A DNA stretch of 64,000 bases, from contig JBFKFZ010000005.1 of the NCBI GenBank assembly GCA_041633555.1, positions 44,145 to 108,144 of the forward strand, in the 5' to 3' direction. Made by a program: the position numbers and the translations under genes. The notes under the pieces were generated by a model. That model was not told where the DNA came from and did no database searches. It saw only the letters and a program-made list of their open reading frames with translations. Below are positions 28,172-35,071 of the stretch, piece by piece; within the stretch, counting starts at the first letter, position 1; each line of letters starts with the position of its first letter. The DNA comes from JAHEAO01 sp041633555. Lineage in GTDB: Bacteria; Pseudomonadota; Alphaproteobacteria; Rhodobacterales; Rhodobacteraceae.

Positions 28172-29097
28172 CCGGGATGATGCGCCGCATCCAGACCTTT
28201 CTGGAGGCGCAGGCCGCCGAGCTTGATGCCGCAACGAACACCCAGCTGGCCTATGCCCGGGACCTCAAGGATTTCGCAGGCTGGCTGTCGGGAAAGAAGC
28301 TGGATTTCGTTAGCGTTGCCCGCGAGGATATCGAGGGCTACCTGATCTTCTGCGACGGACAGGGCCTGTCGCGGGCAACCCGCGCGCGGCGCCTGTCCGC
28401 GATCAGGCAGCTTTACCGGTTCGCGTTCGACGAAGGCTGGCGCAGCGAGAACCCGGCGATCCAGATCAAGGGGCCGGGCCGCGACAAGCGCTTGCCTAAG
28501 ACGCTGACGACCGAAGAGGTCAGCGCGCTGCTTGAGGCTGCGCGGAGCACCGCGCGCGCGCCTGATGTCCGGTTGCGCGATACCTGCCTGATGGAATTGC
28601 TCTACGCCACCGGCATGCGCGTGTCGGAACTGGTCGGCCTGCCGGTTGCTGCGGCGCGCGGCGATCCGAGGATGCTGCTCATCCGGGGCAAGGGCGGCAA
28701 GGAGCGCATGGTGCCACTGTCGCCACCAGCGCGCGAGGCTTTGGCGGCCTGGCTCAATTGCCGCGACGAGAGGGAAGAGGCCGCCCGTGCCGAGGGCAAG
28801 CCCGGCTCGAAGTTCCTGTTCCCGTCGCGCAGCAAGGCCGGATACCTGACACGCCACCGGTTCTATCTGCTGATCAAGGAGCTAGCAGTTGCCGCCGGCG
28901 TCAGCCCCTCCAAGGTCACGCCGCACACGCTTCGCCACGCCTTCGCGACGCACCTTCTGGCCAACGGAGCTGATTTACGCAGCATCCAGACGCTGCTTGG
29001 CCATGCCGATGTGTCGACGACGGAGATCTACACGCATGTGCTGGACGAACGGCTGCGCGAGCTGGTGTTGCAGCATCACCCGCTTGCGAAGTCCTGA
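28168..29097 (+). CDS. xerD: Tyrosine recombinase XerD (XerC/XerD family)
   Basis: Resolves chromosome dimers at dif together with a partner recombinase. The N-terminal SAM-like domain (about 1-90) includes TQLAYARDLKDF and RARRLSAIRQLYRF. The catalytic domain has all six expected residues: Arg in ATGMRVSEL, Lys in GKGGKERMV, His-x-x-Arg in HTLRHAFATHLL, His in LGHADVSTTEIY and the nucleophilic Tyr in the same segment (TEIYTHV). Length is 309 aa. No phage or integron genes are nearby, so a housekeeping role is favoured. XerC is not excluded. Its last 22 bases overlap the end of the convergent phosphoesterase gene. Confidence 0.85.
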   Translation: MTGMMRRIQTFLEAQAAELDAATNTQLAYARDLKDFAGWLSGKKLDFVSVAREDIEGYLIFCDGQGLSRATRARRLSAIRQLYRFAFDEGWRSENPAIQIKGPGRDKRLPKTLTTEEVSALLEAARSTARAPDVRLRDTCLMELLYATGMRVSELVGLPVAAARGDPRMLLIRGKGGKERMVPLSPPAREALAAWLNCRDEREEAARAEGKPGSKFLFPSRSKAGYLTRHRFYLLIKELAVAAGVSPSKVTPHTLRHAFATHLLANGADLRSIQTLLGHADVSTTEIYTHVLDERLRELVLQHHPLAKS

Positions 29098-29912
29098 ACC
29101 ACGCGCATTTCGCGGGGCAGCACATCCTCGCTTGGCCAGCGACCGGTGATCAGGGCCTCGTGATACCCCTGCCCTAATCCGGCTCTTACCATTGCCTCTG
29201 CCGCGCCCGGAGCATCGTAGCTCAGCCGTTCGATCATGGCGCCGCGATCAGTCAATAGCACGAACCGTGTCATTTGCCGCCCGTCATGCGGCGGCATGCC
29301 GATGACGCCTGCATTTATCCAGTGCTTGCCGTGCACCACCCGCTCGAACGCGATCCCCGAATGCCCGGCGATGATGCCATCGACAGGTCCGGCAATCGCC
29401 TCAATTGCCGCGAACTCTTCAAGGAAGAGGTCGTCGCCGGAGCTGGGCCAGAGAAACCGGGCAATATCGGTGGCCCCGCCATGGACCACCGCATAGCGCC
29501 TCGGCCCGTGCCGGAAAATCAGGAAGTCCGGCAGCCCGGCCATCCAGCCCCTGACATCGGCATCGCATGCCGCGGCAGCGAAAGCATACCAACCCGACGA
29601 AAGACGGTCGCAGACCGATCCCGCCTCGAAACCGCAACCGCAATCCGCGGCCTCGGCCGCGATCTGGCGCTCGACATTGCCCGCAATCACTACCGCACCG
29701 CTGGCCCGCACCACCCGTACCGTCGCCACCGGGTCGGTGCAGTAGGCCACGACATCGCCGGTGCAGATCAGGTTGGCCGCCGGAATGCCGCGCGCCGCCG
29801 CCTCGGCGACGAGCGCCTCCGTGGCCTGCAGGTTCGAGTAGCAGCCACCGAAGATCAGGACATCGCCCGGCAACTCTCCAAGATCGCTGATCGTCATACT
29901 GACTGGCATCAT
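29076..29912 (-). CDS. Metallophosphoesterase-like protein with degenerate metal site
   Basis: The fold of the calcineurin-like/YfcE phosphoesterases is recognisable: an N-terminal beta-strand with SNLQATEALV, then CTGDVVAYCTDPVATV, VVIAGNVERQIA, YAVVHGG and IIAGHSGIAFERVV. Compared with the family consensus, D-x-H is G-C-Y (FGGCYSNL), GNHD is GNVE, and GHTH is GHSG. Several metal ligands and the catalytic histidine are therefore missing, while GD, the GN asparagine, the VHG histidine and the first GH histidine remain. It may be a non-catalytic sensor, or bind metal differently through the CGCGFE cysteines. Length is 278 aa from ATG 29912, behind AAGGGA. Divergent from the CorC-like gene. Confidence 0.75.
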   Translation of the reverse strand: MMPVSMTISDLGELPGDVLIFGGCYSNLQATEALVAEAAARGIPAANLICTGDVVAYCTDPVATVRVVRASGAVVIAGNVERQIAAEAADCGCGFEAGSVCDRLSSGWYAFAAAACDADVRGWMAGLPDFLIFRHGPRRYAVVHGGATDIARFLWPSSGDDLFLEEFAAIEAIAGPVDGIIAGHSGIAFERVVHGKHWINAGVIGMPPHDGRQMTRFVLLTDRGAMIERLSYDAPGAAEAMVRAGLGQGYHEALITGRWPSEDVLPREMRVVQDFASG

Positions 29913-29977
29913 GCTATCCCTTGAATGCTGACCCCGGCATGCCCATAAGACGTCAAAGTCTCCGAAAGACAAGGCAA

Positions 29978-31288
29978 ATGGAAACCGCTTCCCCCATGCT
30001 CGACACTGCATTCTGGCTCACCACCGCCGCGATCGTAGCGCTTCTGGTACTGTCCGCTTTCTTCTCCGGCTCGGAAACCGCGCTGACAGCCGCCTCTCGA
30101 GGCAAGCTGCGTGCCCAGGCCGACAAGGGATCTAAGGGTGCCGAACAGGCCCTCGAGATCACCGAGGACAACGAACGCCTGATCGGCTCGGTCCTGCTGG
30201 GCAACAACCTTGTGAACATCCTTTCGGCCTCTCTGGCCACCGCGCTCTTTACCAGGCTGTTCGGGCAGAACGGAATCGCCCTGGCCACGCTCGTTATGAC
30301 TCTGCTGGTCCTGATCTTTGCCGAGGTGCTGCCCAAGACCTATGCCATCACCAACGCCGAGACGGCGGCGGCGCGCGTATCGTCGATAATCCGGGTAGTC
30401 ATTCTGGTGTTTTCCCCCGTCGTATCGGCCGTCCGCGCCCTGGTCCGGGGGATCCTCTGGATGTTCGGTGTCCGCACCGACCCCGACAGCCACATCCTTG
30501 CGGTTCGCGAAGAGATCGTCGGCGCGATTACCCTTGGCCATGAAGGCGGCGCCGTCGAGAAGGAAGATCGTGACCGCTTGCTTGGCGCGCTCGATCTGAC
30601 CGAGCGCACGGTCGAGGAGATCATGCTTCACCGTTCGGAAATCGAGATGCTGAATGTCGAGATGCCACCGAAGGAACTGCTGGAGACCGTCCTACAATCG
30701 GCGCATACGCGGCTGCCCCTTTTCCGCGATGACCCTGAGAACATCGTCGGCGTCGTTCATGCCAAGGACCTGCTGCGCGCCATGTATGCCCGTAGCCAGG
30801 AAGAAGAAACGCGCAGCGATGCCTTCGCAGGGTTCAAGATCATGGACGTGGCGATGAAGCCCTATTTCGTTCCCGAGACCACGACGCTCGACGAACAGAT
30901 GCGGCAGTTCCTGCGCCGCCACACCCATTTCGCACTGGTTGTCGACGAATATGGCACGTTGCAGGGGCTGATCACGCTGGAGGACATCCTCGAAGAGATT
31001 GTCGGCGAGATCACCGACGAGTTCGACAGCGCCGAGGCGGCGCCGCTGAAGCGCACCGAGGCCGGTGACTGGCTGATCGATGGCGCGATGACGATTCGCG
31101 ACGTAAACCGCGCGACCGACTGGAACCTGCCGGATGACGAGGCCAACACGGTGGCCGGGCTGATGATCCATGAGGCCCAGACAATCCCGGCCCCGGGTCA
31201 GGTCTTTTCGTTCCACGGTTTCCGGTTCGAGGTCGTGGCCCGCAAGGACAACCGCGTGACGCGGCTCAAGATCCGCCCGCTCCAGTAG
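29978..31288 (+). CDS. Hemolysin/CorC-type CNNM transporter-like protein with CBS pair
   Basis: The N-terminal DUF21/CNNM membrane domain (about residues 1-190) contains LSAFFSGSETALTAAS and VLLGNNLVNILSASLAT. A CBS pair follows (about 205-330, with THFALVVDEYGTLQGLITLEDILEEIVGEI), then a C-terminal CorC_HlyC domain with DGAMTIRDVN and GFRFEVVARKDNRVTRL. Family members influence magnesium or cobalt homeostasis; direct transport is unproven for most bacterial forms. ATG 29978 follows AAGGC; the frame is open to 29921 without family similarity. Length is 436 aa. Converges with the HerA-like gene, leaving 2 bases. Confidence 0.9.
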   Translation: METASPMLDTAFWLTTAAIVALLVLSAFFSGSETALTAASRGKLRAQADKGSKGAEQALEITEDNERLIGSVLLGNNLVNILSASLATALFTRLFGQNGIALATLVMTLLVLIFAEVLPKTYAITNAETAAARVSSIIRVVILVFSPVVSAVRALVRGILWMFGVRTDPDSHILAVREEIVGAITLGHEGGAVEKEDRDRLLGALDLTERTVEEIMLHRSEIEMLNVEMPPKELLETVLQSAHTRLPLFRDDPENIVGVVHAKDLLRAMYARSQEEETRSDAFAGFKIMDVAMKPYFVPETTTLDEQMRQFLRRHTHFALVVDEYGTLQGLITLEDILEEIVGEITDEFDSAEAAPLKRTEAGDWLIDGAMTIRDVNRATDWNLPDDEANTVAGLMIHEAQTIPAPGQVFSFHGFRFEVVARKDNRVTRLKIRPLQ

Positions 31289-31290
31289 CC

Positions 31291-32835
31291 TCAGCGCGCC
31301 TTGAAAAGACTGCCGAGGATGCCGCGCACGAGCCGGCGCCCGGTCGTTCCCTTCAGTTCCTTGACCACGACCTTGGCCATCGACTCGCCGAAACTTTCCG
31401 ATCGGCGTGACCGGCTCCGGCCTGTGCGGCTGCGGCTGGATTCACGGTCGTAGCGGCGGGCCTTCTGGAACTCGCGCTCTTCCTCCTGCAGTTCCTCGGC
31501 TGCACGTTCGGCCTCTTCCGCGGCCTTGGCGGCGGCGGCGGCACGGGCCGAGAGCCGCTCGAAGGCGGAGTCGCGATCCACCAGCGCCTCGTACTTGCCA
31601 CTGATCGGAGACGCGCTGATCGCCGCCGCCCGTTCCGCCGCGGTGATCGGGCCGAGTTGCGATGAGGGCGGCCGGATCAGCGTTCGCTCGACGATGCCGG
31701 GAATGCCCTTGGCCTCCAGCATTGAGGTAACCGCCTCGCCCACGCCGACCTCGCGGATGGCCTCTTCGGTCGAAAAGCGCGGGTTCTCCCGGTAGGTGTC
31801 GGCGGCCTGCCGCAGCTCTTTCTGATCCTTCGCGGTGAAGGCGCGCAAGGCATGCTGGATCCGGTTGCCAAGCTGGCCGAGGATGTCCTCGGGCACATCG
31901 GCGGGATTCTGTGTGATGAAATAGACACCGACCCCCTTCGAGCGGATCAGCCGGGCGACCTGCTCTACCTTGTCGACCAGCGCCTTGGGGGCGTCATCGA
32001 ACAAAAGATGCGCCTCGTCGAAGAAGAACACCATCTTCGGTTTGTCGGGATCACCGACCTCGGGCAGCTCCTCAAACAGCTCGGACAGCAGCCAGAGCAG
32101 GAAGGTCGCGTAAAGCCGCGGAGATTCCATCAGCTTGTCCGAAGCGAGGATCGAGATCCGCCCGCGCCCGTCGATATCGGTGCGCATCATGTCGGCAAGT
32201 TCCAGCGCCGGTTCGCCGAAAAGATTGTGCCCGCCCTGGTTCTCAAGCACCAGCAGCGCGCGCTGAATTGCCCCAACCGAGCTGGTCGACACATTGCCAT
32301 AGCGCAGCGACAGCTCCTTGCCGTTCTCACCGACCCATACCAGCAGCGCCTGCAGATCCTTGAGGTCCAGCAGCGGCAGGCCTTCTTCATCCGAGGCGCG
32401 GAAGGCGATATTCAGAACGCCCTCCTGAGCGTCGCTGAGATTCATCAGCCGCGACAGCAGGAGCGGCCCCATCTCCGCCACGGTCGTGCGAATCGGATGG
32501 CCCTGCTCGCCGAAGAGATCCCAGAACGTGACCGCAAAGGCGGAATAGGAGAATTCGGAGAACCCGATCGTACCGGCCCGCTTCATGAACGCTTCATGCA
32601 GCTTGTGGTCGGCGGAGCCAGCCACGGCCAGCCCCGAAAGGTCGCCTTTCACGTCCGAAAGGAAGACCGGCACGCCATGCGCCGAAAAACTCTCGGCTAG
32701 GATCTGCAGCGTCACCGTCTTGCCGGTGCCCGTTGCGCCTGCGATCAGCCCGTGGCGATTGGCATACTTCAACAGAAGCTCTTGCGCGGTACCGTAGCCT
32801 TCGCCACCGCCGCCCACAAAAATCGTCTCACTCAC
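31291..32835 (-). CDS. HerA-like ATPase, DUF853/YjgR family
   Basis: Cytoplasmic P-loop ATPase related to HerA/FtsK motor proteins. Walker A is GATGTGKTVT (about residues 34-43) and Walker B is KMVFFFDEAHLLF. The sensor region reads FITQNPADVPEDILGQLGNRIQHALRAFT. The C-terminus is a charged coiled coil (about 420-480) followed by an Arg/Ser-rich stretch with SRSRTGRSRSRRS. No nuclease partner (NurA, SIR2 or similar) is adjacent, so it looks like the stand-alone DUF853 type rather than a defence or end-resection module. I prefer GTG 32835, spaced 7 bases from GGGGAG, over GTG 32841. Length is 514 aa. Confidence 0.88.
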   Translation of the reverse strand: MSETIFVGGGGEGYGTAQELLLKYANRHGLIAGATGTGKTVTLQILAESFSAHGVPVFLSDVKGDLSGLAVAGSADHKLHEAFMKRAGTIGFSEFSYSAFAVTFWDLFGEQGHPIRTTVAEMGPLLLSRLMNLSDAQEGVLNIAFRASDEEGLPLLDLKDLQALLVWVGENGKELSLRYGNVSTSSVGAIQRALLVLENQGGHNLFGEPALELADMMRTDIDGRGRISILASDKLMESPRLYATFLLWLLSELFEELPEVGDPDKPKMVFFFDEAHLLFDDAPKALVDKVEQVARLIRSKGVGVYFITQNPADVPEDILGQLGNRIQHALRAFTAKDQKELRQAADTYRENPRFSTEEAIREVGVGEAVTSMLEAKGIPGIVERTLIRPPSSQLGPITAAERAAAISASPISGKYEALVDRDSAFERLSARAAAAAKAAEEAERAAEELQEEEREFQKARRYDRESSRSRTGRSRSRRSESFGESMAKVVVKELKGTTGRRLVRGILGSLFKAR

Positions 32836-32887
32836 TCGCACTCTCCCCGGTTATGCGCAACGTTCGTGGTCACAATACAATCTTAAC

Positions 32888-32989
32888 CTTCTTCTGCCAG
32901 TCTTGAAGCCGTCCGGACGCGTTCCTCTTTGTTCGGGCAGACTTCCTCCCTGTAGACTGGCCGCGCCACGTGGGCGCGGCACTTTTTTT
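32888..32989 (+). ncRNA. Candidate small RNA 1 (orphan rightward terminator, CCUCC-containing)
   Basis: About 100 bases between two leftward genes hold signals only for the plus strand. TACAAT (32876-32881) is a good -10, though no convincing -35 is seen. CCAGTCT (32897-32903) can pair with AGACTGG (32954-32960), enclosing a region with TTCCTCT and CTTCCTCCCTG, which could pair with Shine-Dalgarno sequences. This runs directly into an 8-bp GC terminator stem and seven Ts. No rightward gene precedes the terminator. The ends are estimates; expression is unproven. Confidence 0.5.
32960..32989 (+). terminator. Orphan rightward Rho-independent terminator
   Basis: An 8-bp stem (GCCGCGCC at 32960-32967 with GGCGCGGC at 32973-32980), 5-base loop, then AC and seven Ts. 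Both flanking genes run leftward, so it must end something other than an annotated CDS; see small RNA 1. Confidence 0.75.
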
Positions 32990-33049
32990 GATAGTCGGCG
33001 GGGTAGTCCGCCTCAGGACCTGGCAGGCCTAGGTTCCACCCAGCGAGAT

Positions 33050-33844
33050 TCAGGGCGAAACGGCCCTCACGGCCCAAGCCCGCGCGGGAATCGAGATCGG
33101 CGCCTCCGTTCCGACCTCGTCTGCCAGAGCCTGTTTCAGCTTGTCGCGCCCGGCCTCATCGAGGCTGCGGCAATAGCCAGGGGCGGGTCCGGCGCCAAGC
33201 GTGAACGGATGCCAGAAGGCCTCGAAATCATCGAACCGGGTCGGGATTTCAAGCGCCGTGCTCTCGATATCGCTCAGCCCGGCCCCGGCGCAAAGCCCTC
33301 TCAACCCAGCCTCGGTGCAGTCTGGAAACCGGCTGCCCTCGTCGAGTTCCGCGGCCTTCGAATCGCATCTGGCGGCCGCGCGCCAGAAGACGTCGATGAA
33401 TCCCATGCCCCCGCCCGGATAATCCCAGACGTAATAGCTCACCAGCCCACCCGGCCGCAGCACGCGACGCATTTCCTGCAGCGCCGCAGATCTGTCCGGG
33501 ATGAAGTTCAGCACCAGTCCCGACGCCACGATATCGACACTGTCGGCGCCAGTGGGCAGGTCGAGGCCATCGGCCACGGCGAAACGCACGCGGTCGTCTT
33601 GGAGCGCGCCTGCCGTATGCCGCACGAAATCGTCGGACTGATCGGTGGCGAGAACGGAGGCAGGATCGCCGTTCTTCAGGACGGCCGCTGTCAGCGCGCC
33701 GGTTCCGCACCCGACCTCGAGCCAGTCCTTGCCCGCGGACGGATCGAGCCAGTCGACGAACTTCTTGGCAATCAGGCGGCTCCACCGCCCCATGTAATGT
33801 TCGTAGCTGTCTGCGGCGGTCCAGGAGTCGTGCTGCTCGCTCAT
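33050..33844 (-). CDS. Class I SAM-dependent methyltransferase
   Basis: 264-aa enzyme of the Methyltransf_11 type. Motif I reads WLEVGCGTGALT (about residues 41-52). The acidic residue after beta 2 lies in VLATDQSDDF. Motif II is in DSVDIVASGLVLNFIPD, and motif III in MRRVLRPGGLVSYYVWDY. A family of small-molecule methyltransferases is likely; the substrate is unknown. ATG 33844 gives the expected N-terminus (MSEQHDSWTAADSYEHYMGRW); the frame is open to 34018 but that part is unlike the family. It is isolated, flanked on both sides by candidate rightward small RNAs. Confidence 0.85.
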   Translation of the reverse strand: MSEQHDSWTAADSYEHYMGRWSRLIAKKFVDWLDPSAGKDWLEVGCGTGALTAAVLKNGDPASVLATDQSDDFVRHTAGALQDDRVRFAVADGLDLPTGADSVDIVASGLVLNFIPDRSAALQEMRRVLRPGGLVSYYVWDYPGGGMGFIDVFWRAAARCDSKAAELDEGSRFPDCTEAGLRGLCAGAGLSDIESTALEIPTRFDDFEAFWHPFTLGAGPAPGYCRSLDEAGRDKLKQALADEVGTEAPISIPARAWAVRAVSP

Positions 33845-34117
33845 CGCTCTTTTCCGGGTTGGCTCGCTCGAACTCAGGCTATGCCGCACCAAATGGGTAC
33901 ACAAGCCGCGTACCCTATCCTTGGTCGTGAAAAGGTCCGGAAGGGGATCGAACGCCCGCCAATTGATAGAGGATCGGCTTTGGAACGTCGCGTCAGACGT
34001 GGCTATCAAATGCCTCACGGTTTCTCAGCAAGTAGACGAGAAACGGGCCGCATTACGCAGTCCCGCCCATTCGTTTTTTGTCAATCGGTTCAAGGGCCTG
34101 TTTTCGGATTAAAGCAG

Positions 34118-34146
34118 TTGACGGAACTCGACATTGGCCCTAACGT
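34118..34146 (+). promoter_or_regulatory. Promoter of candidate small RNA 2
   Basis: TTGACG (34118-34123), a 17-base spacer, and TAACGT (34141-34146). The -35 differs from consensus at one position. Transcription should start near 34153, only about 33 bases before a strong terminator. Confidence 0.55.
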
Positions 34147-34152
34147 GCGCCC

Positions 34153-34217
34153 ATAAGTCGGCCAGTCCGACAGGGAGAGAGTTAGAAAAAGGGTCTTCTG
34201 GGCCCTTTTTCTTTTTT
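34153..34217 (+). ncRNA. Candidate small RNA 2 (promoter, hairpin, terminator)
   Basis: A compact unit of about 65 bases. After the promoter at 34118-34146 comes a hairpin GTCGG/CCGAC with a CCAGT loop (34157-34171). A purine-rich linker CAGGGAGAGAG follows, then a 10-bp terminator stem and a U-tract. No reading frame of note fits between promoter and terminator. It could be a trans-acting small RNA or an attenuated leader of the IalB-family gene that starts 118 bases after the U-tract. No known RNA family is recognised. Confidence 0.5.
34186..34217 (+). terminator. Terminator of candidate small RNA 2
   Basis: A 10-bp stem (34186-34195 with 34201-34210, one G-U pair, 5-base loop TTCTG) followed by C and six Ts. 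Confidence 0.75.
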
Positions 34218-34335
34218 CGGGCGATCCTTTCGGCGGAATGTCCCGCATCCGCGCAGGAGCTGGAAATCGGGCCTGACACCCCCCAAGCATCGTGCTATCT
34301 GCCCCCCCAAACACAGCAGTCTTACAGGAAGAAAC

Positions 34336-34998
34336 ATGGCAAACCTTCTCAAGATCCTCTCGGCCCTCGCCGTAACGGCACTGATGATGGCCGCCCCGGT
34401 TCAGGCGCAGGATAGCACCGCCACGCCTGAGTCCGGGTCAGCCGATGCGCCGTCCACAGAGGCGCCCTCCGCAGACGCTGAGCCGGCCTCGCCGACGACA
34501 GAGGGCCTCTCGATGGGCGAATCCCTCGCCGACCCGAATGCGCCCGGCACGCCCTACGACAAGGAAACGCATGGCGACTGGACGGTGCGCTGCATCCGCG
34601 CCGAGCAGGGCAAGGATCCTTGCGAGCTCTACCAGCTTCTGGTCGGGCCGAATGATGTTGCCGCCGCCGAGATCAGCCTGTTCGCCCTGCCCGAGGGCCA
34701 GCAGGCCGCAGCCGGCGCGGTCATCGCGGTGCCGCTGGAAACCCTACTGACACAGCAGGCGACGCTGGCCGTGGATGGCGGGCAGCCCAAGCGCTACCCC
34801 TTCTCCTGGTGTTCGCGCGGCGGCTGCTTTGCGCGCGTCGGCTTCACCGCGGAAGAGATCGAGGCCTTCAAGGCGGGCTCCAAGGCCTCGCTGACGATCG
34901 TGCCGCTTCTGGCCCCCGATCAGAGGGTCGAGCTGGTGATCTCGCTGTCCGGCTTCACCGCCGGATATGACGGGGTCAAGGCGCTGAACGCCCAGTAA
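34336..34998 (+). CDS. Invasion-associated locus B (IalB) family periplasmic protein
   Basis: A signal peptide ends near PVQAQD (about residue 25), followed by a Ser/Thr/Ala/Pro/Glu-rich linker (about 26-70). The IalB domain comprises about residues 75-215. It includes the opening HGDWTVRCIRAEQGKDPCELYQL with its cysteine pair and a second pair in FSWCSRGGCFARVGF. Two disulfides are plausible. The name comes from Bartonella; in free-living relatives the domain is common and does not imply virulence. AGGAAG precedes ATG 34336. Length is 220 aa. A terminator follows directly. Confidence 0.88.
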   Translation: MANLLKILSALAVTALMMAAPVQAQDSTATPESGSADAPSTEAPSADAEPASPTTEGLSMGESLADPNAPGTPYDKETHGDWTVRCIRAEQGKDPCELYQLLVGPNDVAAAEISLFALPEGQQAAAGAVIAVPLETLLTQQATLAVDGGQPKRYPFSWCSRGGCFARVGFTAEEIEAFKAGSKASLTIVPLLAPDQRVELVISLSGFTAGYDGVKALNAQ

Positions 34999-35019
34999 TC
35001 GCACCTCCGATAACCTGCG

Positions 35020-35050
35020 AACGCCGTCCCCCGACGCGGCGTTTTCGTTT
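35020..35050 (+). terminator. Terminator after the IalB-family gene
   Basis: A 7-bp stem AACGCCG/CGGCGTT (35020-35026 with 35037-35043), 10-base loop, then TTCGTTT. Lies 21 bases after the stop and before the convergent ketosynthase gene. Confidence 0.6.
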
Positions 35051-35071
35051 GGGGGCAGGCGAAGTCAGGGC

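Larger units (their letters stand above)
33845..34335. other. Intergenic region upstream of the methyltransferase and IalB genes
   Basis: 491 bases without a supported protein gene. An inverted repeat GTTTCTC/GAGAAAC with an 11-base spacer lies at 34020-34044 and could be an operator. From 34118 the rightward promoter, small RNA 2 and its terminator are described separately. An AGGAAG element near 34326 belongs to the IalB gene. The open frames here have atypical composition and are not called. Confidence 0.5.

Noticed and set aside
28168..29097. Tyrosine recombinase as a mobile-element integrase
   Set aside because: No attachment-site repeats, tRNA, phage or cargo genes nearby; the size and residues fit XerC/XerD.
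31291..32835. HerA-like ATPase as part of an antiviral defence system
   Set aside because: No nuclease, SIR2 or other effector gene is adjacent; neighbours are a CBS membrane protein and a methyltransferase. The sequence fits stand-alone DUF853/YjgR proteins.
33921..34112. 63-codon rightward frame upstream of small RNA 2
   Set aside because: No ribosome site, no recognisable domain, and it overlaps an inverted repeat and regulatory region.
34336..34998. IalB gene as evidence of a pathogen
   Set aside because: The domain is widespread in free-living alphaproteobacteria; no other virulence genes are present.
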